The translations under genes were made by a program, and so were the position numbers. Below are positions 8,621 to 17,607 of a stretch of DNA of 64,000 nucleotides, piece after piece (positions within the stretch are counted from its first letter, which is position 1; each line of letters begins with the position of its first letter). Source of the DNA: Amorphoplanes digitatis (GTDB taxonomy: Bacteria; Actinomycetota; Actinomycetes; Mycobacteriales; Micromonosporaceae); the NCBI RefSeq assembly GCF_014205335.1, contig NZ_JACHNH010000001.1, positions 4,768,501 through 4,832,500 of the forward strand, written 5' to 3'. The notes beneath the pieces were generated by a model. That model saw only the letters and a list, made by a program, of their open reading frames with translations. It had not been told where the DNA came from and did no database searches.

Positions 8621-9288
8621 GGTCCTTTGACGACGGTCGCGGCGTACGCCTCGAGGCGGTCCGCCAGCTCGCGGGGGCGGCTGAGCGCGGGCGTGTGCCC
8701 ACCGTCGATCTCGTCGGGGGTGACGCCCAGGCGTTCGCGCGCGACGCGGCGCAGGTAGCGGGCCGGGAACAGGCGGTCGTCGCGGCAGATCAGGACCCGG
8801 GTGGGTACGTCGGGCCAGGCCCGCAGCGGCGACGGCTCCCCCATCCGGGCCTCGGACTGGCCGCGCCCCCGGCGCAGCGCCTCGGCGGCCAGCTCCGGCG
8901 CGACGTCCTGATAGAACAGTTCGATCGTGTCGTCGTATCCGGCGCGCGGCTCCTTGTCGTATCCCGTGGCGGCCCAGTAGGCGGCGGGCGACTCACCCGG
9001 CGCGGGAATCATGGGCGCGACCAGGACCAGCAGCTCCACCGCCACCCGGTCGCAGACGAGCGGGGCGATGAAGCCGCCGAACGACTGCGCGACCACTATC
9101 AGACCGGTCCGGCCGCCGATCGCGTCGACCACCACGTCCGCGTATGAAGGCAGGCCCGCCGAGTCGTCCTCGCACGGAAGGTCCGGGGCGATGGTCTCGT
9201 GGCCGCGCGCACGCAGTTCGGCCTCGACGAGGTGCCAGTACCACCCGACGTCGCCGGCGCCGTGTATCAGAACGAAAGCGGCCACCAA
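8617..9288 (-). CDS. Alpha/beta hydrolase (esterase-like)
   Basis: This 223-residue single-domain protein starts directly with strand 3 and the oxyanion motif (FVLIHGAGDVGWYW). The nucleophile elbow is AQSFGG (Ser near residue 69), an acid lies in CRDDRLFP, and the catalytic His is in DGGHTPALSRP. The layout matches the small MES/pyrethroid-hydrolase-like group that cleaves carboxyl esters. No signal peptide is seen. It is the first gene of a two-gene unit with the methyltransferase. The substrate is unknown. Confidence 0.82.
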   Translation of the reverse strand: MVAAFVLIHGAGDVGWYWHLVEAELRARGHETIAPDLPCEDDSAGLPSYADVVVDAIGGRTGLIVVAQSFGGFIAPLVCDRVAVELLVLVAPMIPAPGESPAAYWAATGYDKEPRAGYDDTIELFYQDVAPELAAEALRRGRGQSEARMGEPSPLRAWPDVPTRVLICRDDRLFPARYLRRVARERLGVTPDEIDGGHTPALSRPRELADRLEAYAATVVKGP

Positions 9289-9302
9289 CGGAGGCTAGGC
9301 GC

Positions 9303-10340
9303 TCAGGCGGAGTCGCGCACGATCAGCTCCGTCGGCAGGATGACCGCGGCATGCTCGGCGCCGTCGATGTGTGCCAGCAGCAGCCGGACCATCTCCGCGC
9401 TCTGCCGGGCCCACGGCTGCCGGATCGTGGTCAGCAGCGGAGTGGTGGTGGTCGCGATCCGGTTGTCGTCGAAGCCGCCGACCGCGACGTCCTCGGGCAC
9501 CCGCCGGCCGGCGCGTTGCAGCGCGGTGATCGCGCCGGCCGCCATCAGGTCGGAGCAGACGAAGACGGCGTCCAGGTCCGGTGCCTGGCTCAGCAGGCGG
9601 GTCATCGCCGCCTCGCCGGACGCCTGGGTGTAGTCGCCGGTGGCGACCAGGTACGGGTCGCCGGCGCCGACGATCTCCCGGTAGCCGGCCAGGCGGTCGA
9701 CGCCGCCCGGCGTGTCCAGCGGGCCGGTGATGATGGCGATCCGGCGGCGGCCGGTCGAGCGCAGGTAGCCGGTCATCTGGCGGGCGCCGTCGCGGTCGTC
9801 GGAGGCCACGTAGGTGACGTCGCGTTCCTGGCCCAGCGGGCGGCCGCAGACGACGAACGGCAGCCCGCGCTCCCTGAGCTCGGCGATCAGCGGGCTGCCG
9901 AGGTGGTTGGAGATCAGCAGCGCGCCGTCGACGTGGCCGGCGGTGACCCAGCGGCCGATCCGCTGCCGGTCCTCGGCGGTGGCGGCCACCGTCAGCAGCA
10001 GCGTGATGTCGTGCTCGGCCAGCACCTGGGTGCAGCCGCGCAGCAGGTTGTTGAAGTTCGGGTCCTCGAAGAGCTTGTCCTGCGGCTCGGAGAGGATGAA
10101 GGCGACCGAGCCGGAGCGCTGGGTGACCAGGCTGCGGGCGTGCTGGTTGACCACGTACCCGGTCTTGCTGATCGCCCGCTCGACCGCCGCGAGCGACTGC
10201 CGGCTCACGTTGTGGCCGCCGTTGAGCACCCGGGAGACCGTGCCGCGGGAGACGCCGGCCATCGCGGCGACGTCGTCCATCGTCGGGCGGGAGCGGAGGC
10301 GGCTGGGCTCGGTCACGGTGACATTGTCCTGCCCGGCCAC
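9303..10340 (-). CDS. LacI-family regulator of the galactan locus
   Basis: The 345-residue protein has the N-terminal LacI helix-turn-helix (TMDDVAAMAGVSRGTVSRVL, residues 20-39), the hinge helix with RSLVTQRSGSVAF, and a periplasmic-binding-like effector domain with the C-terminal VGGFDDNRIATTTTPLLTTIRQP segment. It is the last gene of the binding protein-permease-permease operon, 28 bases after the second permease. It most likely represses this operon and the divergent GH42/GH53 genes by binding the two TGTGAGCGCTCACA-type sites at 13561-13576 and 13663-13677. The inducer is probably galactose or a galacto-oligosaccharide. The start is a GTG with GGGGG just upstream. A GTG seven codons later is an alternative. 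Confidence 0.88.
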   Translation of the reverse strand: MAGQDNVTVTEPSRLRSRPTMDDVAAMAGVSRGTVSRVLNGGHNVSRQSLAAVERAISKTGYVVNQHARSLVTQRSGSVAFILSEPQDKLFEDPNFNNLLRGCTQVLAEHDITLLLTVAATAEDRQRIGRWVTAGHVDGALLISNHLGSPLIAELRERGLPFVVCGRPLGQERDVTYVASDDRDGARQMTGYLRSTGRRRIAIITGPLDTPGGVDRLAGYREIVGAGDPYLVATGDYTQASGEAAMTRLLSQAPDLDAVFVCSDLMAAGAITALQRAGRRVPEDVAVGGFDDNRIATTTTPLLTTIRQPWARQSAEMVRLLLAHIDGAEHAAVILPTELIVRDSA

Positions 10341-10368
10341 ATTCCCCCGCAGTCGGGTGTACGGATCA

Positions 10369-11268
10369 TCAGCCCTTCACCGCACCGGAGACCAGGTCGA
10401 GCCGCCAGTACCGCTGAAGCAGCAGGAACAGGGCGATCAGCGGCAGGATCGACACCAACACGCCGATGATCACGACGCTGTACAGGGCCGGCACCGTCTG
10501 GCCCTGGTTGAGCAGGGTGAACAGGCCGACGGTGACCGGGAACCGGCCGTCGGAGGAGATCATCACGAACGGCAGCAGGAAGTTGTTCCAGATCGCCACG
10601 AACTGGAACAGGAACACCGTCACCAGGCCGGGCAGCATCATCGGCAGCGCGACCCGGCCGAAGATGCGCAGCTCGCCGGCGCCGTCGGTGCGGGCGGCCT
10701 CCAGCACCGTGTCGGGCACCGCCGCGGCCGCGTAGATCCGGGCCAGGTAGATGCCGAACGGGCTGATGATGCTCGGCAGCAGCACCGACCAGTAGGTGTC
10801 GGTGAGCCCGACCTTGGCCAGCAGCAGGTACTGCGGGATCGCCAGGGTCACGCCGGGCACCAGCACGCCGGCGAGCAGCACGTTGAAGATGGCGTCGCGG
10901 CCGGGGAACCGGAACTTGGCGAGGGTGTATCCGGACAGCCCGGAGACCAGCGCCGAGATCGCGCCGCCGACACCGGCATAGAGCAGGCTGTTGGCGAGCC
11001 ACCGCCAGTAGATGCCGTCGCCGTAGGTCGACAGGTCGGACAGGTTGTCGAGCAGGTCGCCGCCGGGCGCGAACGTGAACGTGGTGAACAGCGAGGAGCC
11101 GCTCTTGGTGGAGGCCGCGACCACCCAGGCGACCGGGAGCAGGCAGTAGAACGCCCCGATGAGCAGGACCGCGGTGGGCAGCCAGGCGGTCCGCGTGGGC
11201 TCCCTGCGGCGCGGGGTCCCGGGATCGAGATCGGAGCGCGCGGGTACGGACGAGGTCAGCGTCGTCAT
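10369..11268 (-). CDS. Carbohydrate ABC transporter permease, MalG type
   Basis: The 299-residue membrane protein has six predicted spans, starting with LPTAVLLIGAFYCLLPVAWV. It carries the EAA loop (LEAARTDGAGELRIFGRVALPMM), which contacts the ATPase subunit. It is the second permease of the galacto-oligosaccharide importer. It overlaps the upstream permease by 4 bases (ATGA). No ATPase gene is present in the operon. Confidence 0.92.
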   Translation of the reverse strand: MTTLTSSVPARSDLDPGTPRRREPTRTAWLPTAVLLIGAFYCLLPVAWVVAASTKSGSSLFTTFTFAPGGDLLDNLSDLSTYGDGIYWRWLANSLLYAGVGGAISALVSGLSGYTLAKFRFPGRDAIFNVLLAGVLVPGVTLAIPQYLLLAKVGLTDTYWSVLLPSIISPFGIYLARIYAAAAVPDTVLEAARTDGAGELRIFGRVALPMMLPGLVTVFLFQFVAIWNNFLLPFVMISSDGRFPVTVGLFTLLNQGQTVPALYSVVIIGVLVSILPLIALFLLLQRYWRLDLVSGAVKG

Positions 11269-12200
11269 CGGTGCTCACCGCCGAAGGCCTGCCGCTGCAC
11301 GAGGCGCAGGAAGCCGAAGGAGATCACGAGGGTGACCCCGGCGATGACCACCGAGGTGGCGGCGGCGGAGTAGATGTCGTTCTGCGCGAACGCGTCGCTG
11401 TAGATCTTCATGAGCGGGGTCCAGGTGGACGAGATGGAGTTGGTCAGCGAGCGGACGGTCAGCGGTTCGGTGAACACCTGGAGGGTGGCGATCAGCGAGA
11501 AGACGGTCGTCATGATCAGCGAGGGCAGCAGCAGCGGGATCTTGATCCGGACGGCGAGCTGGAACTGGGTGCAGCCGTCCAGAAGCGCCGACTCGTAGAT
11601 CTCGCCCGGGATGGCCCGCAGCGAGGTGAACAGCACGATCATGTTGAAGCCGACGCCGCCCCAGACCGCGATGTTGACGATCGCGAAGATCACCGAGTTG
11701 CCCGTCAGCGGGTCGGGCGCCGGCAGGCCGAGCCACTCGGCGACGTTCGTGAAGGGGCTCACCGCGGGCAGGTACAGGAAGCCCCAGAGCATGCTGGCGA
11801 TCAGGCCCGGCACCGCGTACGGGAGGAAGATCGCCAGGCGCGAGAAGCGCGCCAGGCCGACCCGCGGGCGGTCCAGCAGCAGCGCGAAGAGCAGCGCGAG
11901 TCCCAGCATGATCGGCAGCAGGATGGCGCCGTACGCGAGCACCCGGCCCGCGCTGCTCCAGAGCTCGGGGTCGGCGAGGGCCTCGCGGTAGTTCTCCAGC
12001 CCGGCGAATATCTCCTTGCGGGAGTTGCGGCCCAGGCCGAGGCCGCTGACCTTGACCTTGCGCAGGCTCAGGTAGATCGCGTACCCGATGGGCAGCACCA
12101 CGAAGAGCGTGAAGAGCACGATGGCCGGCGCGAGGAAGAGGTACGGCACCCGGCGGGATGCCGCACCTCGCCGCGACCGGCCGGTGACGGCCGATGACAT
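11265..12200 (-). CDS. Carbohydrate ABC transporter permease, MalF type
   Basis: The 311-residue protein begins MSSAVTGRSRRGAASRRVPY and enters a first span at LFLAPAIVLFTLFVVLPIGY. Six spans and the EAA loop (ESALLDGCTQFQLAVRIKIP) are visible. The same frame stays open far upstream, but the ATG at 12200 is preceded by GAGG and gives the normal family length. It starts 11 bases after the binding-protein stop codon and is coupled to the MalG-type permease. Together they should form the pore for the sugar delivered by the lipoprotein encoded upstream. Confidence 0.92.
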   Translation of the reverse strand: MSSAVTGRSRRGAASRRVPYLFLAPAIVLFTLFVVLPIGYAIYLSLRKVKVSGLGLGRNSRKEIFAGLENYREALADPELWSSAGRVLAYGAILLPIMLGLALLFALLLDRPRVGLARFSRLAIFLPYAVPGLIASMLWGFLYLPAVSPFTNVAEWLGLPAPDPLTGNSVIFAIVNIAVWGGVGFNMIVLFTSLRAIPGEIYESALLDGCTQFQLAVRIKIPLLLPSLIMTTVFSLIATLQVFTEPLTVRSLTNSISSTWTPLMKIYSDAFAQNDIYSAAATSVVIAGVTLVISFGFLRLVQRQAFGGEHR

Positions 12201-12211
12201 TGCGGTTCCTC

Positions 12212-13522
12212 TCAGCTGGTGACCGTGAAGCCGTTCTTCTGCATGTCGGCGACCGTCGCCGACTGCATGGTGTCGACGGCGCCGGAGAACGGCGTCTTGC
12301 CGGTGATCGCCTTGCCGAAGGCGTCCTTGTAGGTGTCGTAGGCGACGTTCACGTTCGGGCCCCAGGTGAAGCCGACCGCGGTGTCCGCGATCGCCTTGGC
12401 CTCGGTGTAGAAGTCCTTCTGCTGCGCGAAGAACGCCGGCGGCGCCTGGAGCAGCGGGCTGGCCTGCGCGTCGCGGGCGGCCGGGTAGATGGCGCTCTCC
12501 TTGATGAGCAGGTCGGTGGCGGCCGGGTCGGTGTTCATCCAGGTCGCGAACTTCACCGCGGCGGCCTTGTTCTTGCTGGCGGCGGTGACGCCGGTGGACG
12601 AGCCGCCCCAGCTGCCGGTCTTGTTCTCGCCGGCGGCCCACTGCGGCATCGGCGCCATGGCCCACTTGCCCTTTGTCGCCGGCGCGTTGCCCTCCAGGAC
12701 GCCGGGCGCCCAGATCGCGCTCGGCCAGGCGATCAGCGTGCCGTCGTTGAGCGCCTTGTTCCAGGCGGGGGTGTACATCGGCTTGCCGTCGATCACGCCC
12801 TCGTTGACCAGCGCGCCCCAGTAGTCGGCGACCTTCTTGGTGGCGGCGTCGTTGACGCTGACCTTCCAGGACTCGCCGTTGATGCCCCACCAGGCGGCGC
12901 CGGCCTGCTGCGCCAGGCCGGTGAACCAGCCCGGGTCGTTGGCCGAGAACGTGGTCAGGTACTTCTTCGGGTCCTTCTGCCGGACGGTACGGGCGGTCTG
13001 CGCGAACTCGTCCCAGGTCTTCGGCACGGTGAGGCCGAACTTGTCGAACAGGTCGGCGCGGTAGTAGAGCATCATCGGGCCGGAGTCCTGCGGGATCGCG
13101 TACACCGACTCGGTGCCGAGGGTGACCTGCTGCCAGACGCCCTCGGCGAACTTCGCCTTGGCCGGCTCGGCGTCCTTGGCGATGTCGGCGAGCACGTCGT
13201 TGCTGACCAGGGTCGGCAGCGCCTGGTACTCGACCTGCGCGAGGTCCGGCGGGTTGCCGGCCTTGGCCGAGGTCAGCAGCTTCGTGACGATGTCGCCGCC
13301 GCCGGCCTGCTTGCTGAGCGTGACGTGGATATCCGGGTTCGCCGCGTTCCAGGCGTCCACGGTCTTGTCGATGTTCGGCGCCCACGACCAGAAGGAAAGC
13401 TCTACCTTGCCGCCGGGCTGCGCGGGTTGGTCCTCGTCACCGGAGTCGCTGCTGGTGCAGGCGGCGCTCAGTCCTGCGGCCAGCACCACCGCGAGCAGCT
13501 TCGCGCCGAACTTGGCTCTCAT
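12212..13522 (-). CDS. Extracellular solute-binding lipoprotein for galacto-oligosaccharides (family 1)
   Basis: The 436-residue protein has a lipoprotein signal (KFGAKLLAVVLAAGLSAAC, Cys near residue 22) and a SBP_bac_1 fold, with VELSFWSWAPNIDKTVDAWN near the mature N-terminus. It is the first gene of the importer operon. The substrate is inferred from the divergent endo-galactanase and beta-galactosidase genes: most likely beta-1,4-galacto-oligosaccharides. The ATG at 13522 has GAGAGG seven bases upstream. An in-frame ATG ten codons earlier lacks a ribosome binding site. The promoter must lie within the 168-base divergent region that carries the LacI-type operators. Confidence 0.9.
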   Translation of the reverse strand: MRAKFGAKLLAVVLAAGLSAACTSSDSGDEDQPAQPGGKVELSFWSWAPNIDKTVDAWNAANPDIHVTLSKQAGGGDIVTKLLTSAKAGNPPDLAQVEYQALPTLVSNDVLADIAKDAEPAKAKFAEGVWQQVTLGTESVYAIPQDSGPMMLYYRADLFDKFGLTVPKTWDEFAQTARTVRQKDPKKYLTTFSANDPGWFTGLAQQAGAAWWGINGESWKVSVNDAATKKVADYWGALVNEGVIDGKPMYTPAWNKALNDGTLIAWPSAIWAPGVLEGNAPATKGKWAMAPMPQWAAGENKTGSWGGSSTGVTAASKNKAAAVKFATWMNTDPAATDLLIKESAIYPAARDAQASPLLQAPPAFFAQQKDFYTEAKAIADTAVGFTWGPNVNVAYDTYKDAFGKAITGKTPFSGAVDTMQSATVADMQKNGFTVTS

Positions 13523-13560
13523 CGTCGTACCTCTCTGGAGGGGTGTAGTCATCCATATCG

Positions 13561-13576
13561 CTGTGAGCGCTCACAG
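13561..13576. promoter_or_regulatory. Perfect LacI-type operator O1 (galactan locus)
   Basis: CTGTGAGCGCTCACAG is a perfect 16-bp palindrome. It lies 39 bases upstream of the binding-protein ATG on the minus strand and about 115 bases upstream of the GH42 gene. Its 14-bp core equals the core of the ideal symmetric E. coli lac operator. The LacI protein encoded at the end of the transporter operon is the obvious candidate ligand. Confidence 0.8.
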
Positions 13577-13662
13577 CCTTATCTCCCAGATGCGGAGTGT
13601 CAAGAGGTCATGAACTCGGTAACGAGCCAGGTAAATGGTGTGCAATCATGCCGGTACGAAGT

Positions 13663-13677
13663 TGGGAGCGCTCACAG
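13663..13677. promoter_or_regulatory. LacI-type operator O2, half-degenerate
   Basis: TGGGAGCGCTCACAG shares one perfect half-site (GCTCACA) with O1 and has two changes in the other half (TGGGAGC for TGTGAGC). It ends 13 bases before the GH42 start codon, where binding would block transcription or initiation. The distance between O1 and O2 centres is about 101 bp, close to ten helical turns, so looping by a tetramer or two dimers is possible. The left half matches a CebR-type half-site. Confidence 0.65.
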
Positions 13678-13690
13678 TTTGGAGCCGTAC

Positions 13691-15670
13691 ATGCCGCTCA
13701 TCCCGCGGATGGACCGGATCGCCTACGGCGGGGACTACAACCCTGAGCAGTGGCCCGAGGCGGTCTGGGCGCAGGACGTCGAGCTGATGCGCGAGGCCGG
13801 CGTCAACCTCGTCAGCCTGGGGATCTTCGCCTGGGCGCTGCTCGAGCCCGCGCCCGGCGAGTACGAGTTCGGCTGGCTCGACCGCAGCCTCGACCTGCTG
13901 CACCACGCCGGGATCGCGGTCGACCTGGCCACCCCGACCGCCGCGCCGCCGCCCTGGTTCCTGCGCCGCCACCCGGACGCCGCGCCGATCACCCGCGAGG
14001 GCGTGCGGCTGGGCGGCGGCGCGCGGCAGTCGTTCTGCCCCAGCTCACCGGCGTACGCGGCGGCGTCGGCGGGAATCACCGAGCAGCTCGCCCGGCGCTA
14101 CGCCGGCCACCCGGCCCTGGTGCTCTGGCACTCACACAACGAGTACGGCGGCGCCAACGCGTACTGCTACTGCGAGACCTCCGGCGCGGCGTTCCGCAAC
14201 TGGCTCCGCGACACCTACGGCGACCTCGGCAAGCTCAACGAGGCCTGGGGCACCGCGTTCTGGAGCCAGCGCTACGGCGACTGGGACGAGATCGAGCCGC
14301 CGATCGTCGCGCCGACGACCGTCAACCCGGCCCAGGAGCTGGACTTCTTCCGCTTCTCCTCCGACGCGCACCTGGCCAACTTCCGCCGCGAGCGCGACAT
14401 CCTGCACCGCCTCTCCCCCGGCGTGCCGGTGACCACCAACTTCATGCTGGCCAACTGCAAGAACATCGACTACTGGAAGTGGAGCCGCGAGGTCGACGTG
14501 GTCTCCAACGACCACTACCTGCAGGCCGAGCGGCCGGACAACCACATCGAGCTGGCCATGTGCGCCGACCTGACCCGCTCGGTGGCGCGGGGCCGGGGCT
14601 GGCTGCTCATGGAGCACTCCACCGGCCCGGTCAACTGGCAGCCCCGCAACCTCGCCAAGGCCGCCGGCGAGCTGCGCCGCAACAGCTTCCAGCACCTGGC
14701 CCGCGGCGCCGACGCGGTCATGTTCTTCCAGTGGCGCGCCTCGCGGTACGGCGCGGAGAAGTTCCACTCGGCGATGCTGCCGCACGGCGGCACCGCGACC
14801 CGGACCTGGCGCGACGTGGTGGCGCTGGGCGACTCGCTCGGCGCGCTGGCCGAGCTGCGCGACGGCCGGGTCGTCGCCGACGTGGCCCTGCTGTGGGACT
14901 GGGAGTCCTGGTGGGCGCTCGAGCTGCCGTGGCGCCCGGCGGCGCTGGCGTTCCGGGACCGCCAGGAGGCGTTCTACGAGCAGCTCTGGCGCGCGCACCG
15001 GACCGTCGACTTCGCGCACCCCGAGGCGGACCTGGGCGCCTACCCGCTGGTGGTCGCGCCGAGCAGCTACCTGCTCAGCCCGGCCGCGGCCGACAACCTG
15101 CGGCGGTACGTCGCCGGGGGCGGGACGCTGCTGGTCTCGTACTTCTCCGGGATCGTCGACGCGCACGACGCGGTGCACCCCGGCGGCCACCCCGGCGCGC
15201 TGAGCGACCTGCTCGGCCTCGTCGTCGAGGAGTTCGAGCCGTTGCGGGCCGCTGAGACCGTACGGCTGGACGACGGCCGGGTCGCGGACACCTGGACCGA
15301 ACGTCTCGAGCTGCGGGGCGCGACGGCGCTCGCGTCCTATGCGGACGGCCCGGCCGCCGGCCGGCCGGCCGTCACCCGGCACGGCCGGGCCTTCTACGTC
15401 TCCACCCGGCTGGACGCCGCGGGGACCGCGGCGCTGCTGGCGACCGTCGCCGAGGCGGCCGGGCTGCCCGCCGCGCCGGAGCTGCCCGAGCAGCTCGAGG
15501 TCGTCCGGCGCCGCACCGACAGCGGCGGGTTCGTCATCGCCGTCAACCACGGGGAGACCGACGCCGTCGTGCCCGGACACGGCGTCGAGTTGCTGACCGG
15601 CGAGCGGGTGGCCGACGGCCTCCCGGTGCCCGCCGGTGAGGTCCGGGTCCTGAAGGAGAACCCCCGATAG
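13691..15670 (+). CDS. GH42 beta-galactosidase
   Basis: The 659-residue enzyme has a TIM barrel with GGDYNPEQWP near the N-terminus, the acid/base Glu151 in WHSHNEYGG, and the nucleophile Glu308 in LLMEHSTGPVNWQ. A trimerisation domain (YLLSPAAADNLRRYVAGGGT) and a small C-terminal beta domain follow. There is no signal peptide, so it acts in the cytoplasm on imported galacto-oligosaccharides. The ATG at 13691 has GGAG six bases upstream. The frame is open far upstream, but that part is antisense to the binding-protein gene. It is followed after 8 bases by the GH53 gene, with which it forms an operon. Confidence 0.95.
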   Translation: MPLIPRMDRIAYGGDYNPEQWPEAVWAQDVELMREAGVNLVSLGIFAWALLEPAPGEYEFGWLDRSLDLLHHAGIAVDLATPTAAPPPWFLRRHPDAAPITREGVRLGGGARQSFCPSSPAYAAASAGITEQLARRYAGHPALVLWHSHNEYGGANAYCYCETSGAAFRNWLRDTYGDLGKLNEAWGTAFWSQRYGDWDEIEPPIVAPTTVNPAQELDFFRFSSDAHLANFRRERDILHRLSPGVPVTTNFMLANCKNIDYWKWSREVDVVSNDHYLQAERPDNHIELAMCADLTRSVARGRGWLLMEHSTGPVNWQPRNLAKAAGELRRNSFQHLARGADAVMFFQWRASRYGAEKFHSAMLPHGGTATRTWRDVVALGDSLGALAELRDGRVVADVALLWDWESWWALELPWRPAALAFRDRQEAFYEQLWRAHRTVDFAHPEADLGAYPLVVAPSSYLLSPAAADNLRRYVAGGGTLLVSYFSGIVDAHDAVHPGGHPGALSDLLGLVVEEFEPLRAAETVRLDDGRVADTWTERLELRGATALASYADGPAAGRPAVTRHGRAFYVSTRLDAAGTAALLATVAEAAGLPAAPELPEQLEVVRRRTDSGGFVIAVNHGETDAVVPGHGVELLTGERVADGLPVPAGEVRVLKENPR

Positions 15671-15678
15671 GAGCTGAC

Positions 15679-17226
15679 ATGCTTCGCACACCCCCCGTCC
15701 TCGCCGCCGCCACCGCGGTGGCCGTCCTCGCCGTGGCACCACCCGCACACGCCGCGGCCGCCGGCGACGTGCACAACCCCGGATTCGAGGCGGGCGCCGC
15801 GGCCGTGCCCGCCGGCTGGTCCGAGAGCGGCGCGCGCGCCGCGAGCTTCACCGAGGCCGGCGGCCACACCGGCGCCTACCAGCTCACCCACTACTCGGAC
15901 ACCGCGTACCGGGTGGAGACCAGCCAGACGGTCACCGGCCTGTCCCGGGGCAGCCACACGCTGAGCCTGCGGGTGCGCTCGGACGGCAACCAGCGCGACG
16001 CCTACGTGTCGCTGCGCGGCTGCGGCTCGGCCGAGGAGCGGGCCGCCATCCCCCGCACCGGCGCCGAGTGGGTGCGGCTCGCGGTCACCGCCCGGGTGAC
16101 CGGCGGGCGCTGCACGATCGTGCTGCACTCCGACGCGGCGGCCGGGCAGTGGACCAACTTCGACGACATCGCGCTGGACGCCACCACCGGGCGGCCCGGC
16201 ACCCCGCTGGCGATCACCGGCGCGGACGTGTCGCACGTGACGAAGAACGAGGACCACGGCGCGGTGTACCGCGACGCGTCCGGCCGGCGCCAGGACCCGC
16301 TCCGGCTGCTGGCCGCGAACAACGTCGGCTACATCCGGCTCAAGGTGTGGGTCGACCCTGTCGACGGCTACAACAACCCCGCGGACGTGCTCGAGAAGGC
16401 ACGCCGGGCGCACCGCGCCGGGCAGCGGCTGCTCATCGACTTCCACTACTCCGACGCCTGGGCCGACCCCGGCAAGCAGATCAAGCCGGCGGCCTGGGCG
16501 GCGCTGAGCTTCGACGACCTGTCCCGGGCGGTGTACGACCACACCTACGCGGTGCTGCGCGACCTGCGCGCGCAGGGCACCCCGGCGGCGATGGCCCAGA
16601 TCGGCAACGAGATCAACGGCGGGATGCTGTGGCCGGACGGCCGCTGGGACAACTGGGACGGGCTGGCCGCGCTGCTCACCTCCGGCGCGAACGCGGTGCA
16701 CGCCGCGTCGCCGGGCACCAAGGTGGTGCTGCACCTCGCCGAGGGCGGCAACCTCGGCGGGCACCAGTGGTGGTTCGACCAGGCCACGTCGCGCGGGGTG
16801 CCGTTCGACGTGATCGCGGTGTCCCACTACGTCTACTGGCACGGCTCGCTCGGCGCGTTGCAGGCCAACCTGATGAACCTGTCCACCCGGTACGGCCGGC
16901 CGGTCATGGTCGCGGAGACCGCGTACGGCTTCACCACCGCGGAGAACGACCACGAGACGAACATCTTCAACGCCTCCCTCGCGCAGGCGGGTGGCTACCC
17001 TGCCACGCCGCGCGGGCAGGCGGACGCGCTGCGCGACATCCTGACGGTGGTCGCGGGGGTGCCCGGCGCGCTGGGCGTCTTCTACTGGGAGCCGACGTGG
17101 ACGGCGGCCGACGGAGCCGGCTGGGATCCCGCCGATCCGGCGTCGGGCGACGGCTGGGAGAACCAGGCCCTCTTCGACTACCAGGGGCGCGCCTTGCCCG
17201 GCCTTGCGGTGTTCCGGCGCTTCTAG
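15679..17226 (+). CDS. Secreted GH53 arabinogalactan endo-beta-1,4-galactanase with N-terminal carbohydrate-binding module
   Basis: The 515-residue protein has a signal peptide ending near AHAAAA (about residue 28). A beta-sandwich module follows (residues 30-168, NPGFEAG...TNFDDIALD), resembling galactan-binding CBM61 domains. The GH53 barrel has acid/base Glu311 in QIGNEING and nucleophile Glu413 in VAETAYGF. It cuts beta-1,4-galactan outside the cell. The products would be imported by the divergent ABC system and cleaved by GH42. The gene ends the operon and is followed directly by a strong hairpin. Confidence 0.94.
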   Translation: MLRTPPVLAAATAVAVLAVAPPAHAAAAGDVHNPGFEAGAAAVPAGWSESGARAASFTEAGGHTGAYQLTHYSDTAYRVETSQTVTGLSRGSHTLSLRVRSDGNQRDAYVSLRGCGSAEERAAIPRTGAEWVRLAVTARVTGGRCTIVLHSDAAAGQWTNFDDIALDATTGRPGTPLAITGADVSHVTKNEDHGAVYRDASGRRQDPLRLLAANNVGYIRLKVWVDPVDGYNNPADVLEKARRAHRAGQRLLIDFHYSDAWADPGKQIKPAAWAALSFDDLSRAVYDHTYAVLRDLRAQGTPAAMAQIGNEINGGMLWPDGRWDNWDGLAALLTSGANAVHAASPGTKVVLHLAEGGNLGGHQWWFDQATSRGVPFDVIAVSHYVYWHGSLGALQANLMNLSTRYGRPVMVAETAYGFTTAENDHETNIFNASLAQAGGYPATPRGQADALRDILTVVAGVPGALGVFYWEPTWTAADGAGWDPADPASGDGWENQALFDYQGRALPGLAVFRRF

Positions 17227-17232
17227 CGACAC

Positions 17233-17269
17233 GCCACCTCCACCGGCCTCTACCGCCGGTGGAGGTGGC
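17233..17269. terminator. Bidirectional hairpin terminator
   Basis: A perfect 14-bp inverted repeat (17233-17246 pairs with 17256-17269) surrounds a 9-base loop. It lies 6 bases after the GH53 stop codon and 5 bases beyond the stop of the convergent ArsR gene, so it can end transcription from both sides. No T-run follows, as is usual in GC-rich actinobacteria. Confidence 0.85.
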
Positions 17270-17274
17270 GACTC

Positions 17275-17607
17275 CTACGTTTCGCGGGCGATGGACTCGG
17301 CGATCCGCTTGATGCGCCGCAGCCGGGCGTCCCAGGCCGCGCCGACCGAGGAGAGCTGCGCGACCGCCCGCGCCAGCTGCGCCTCGTCCACCCGGTAGCG
17401 CCGCTCCCGGCCCGCCGGCGTGCCGTGCACCAGGCCGGCGCGGTCGAGCACGCCGAGGTGCTTCGCGATGGCCTGCCGCGTCACGGGCAGCCGGGTGCTG
17501 AGGCCGGTTGCCGTGCCGTCGCCGTCGAGCAGGAGCAGGTCGAGCATCCGCCGCCGGGTCGGGTCGCCGATCGCGGACCACAGGTCGTCGTCGACGGCGG
17601 TGCTCAC
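17275..17607 (-). CDS. ArsR-family transcriptional regulator (partner of AHSA1 protein)
   Basis: The 110-residue protein has a winged helix-turn-helix (LWSAIGDPTRRRMLDLLL, then VTRQAIAKHLGVLDRAGLV) and a wing with GRERRYRVD. No metal-binding cysteine pair of the ArsR/SmtB type is seen. It starts with a GTG that overlaps the upstream AHSA1-like gene by 4 bases, so both are made from one transcript. In relatives, this type of ArsR regulator controls its own operon. The repeated GCAAC-N5-GTTGC boxes upstream of the operon are likely operators. Confidence 0.87.
   Translation of the reverse strand: MSTAVDDDLWSAIGDPTRRRMLDLLLLDGDGTATGLSTRLPVTRQAIAKHLGVLDRAGLVHGTPAGRERRYRVDEAQLARAVAQLSSVGAAWDARLRRIKRIAESIARET

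Noticed and set aside
12194..13690. A 5' extension of the GH42 frame to 12194
   Set aside because: The extension is antisense to the binding-protein gene and crosses both operators. The ATG at 13691 has a ribosome binding site and gives normal GH42 length.
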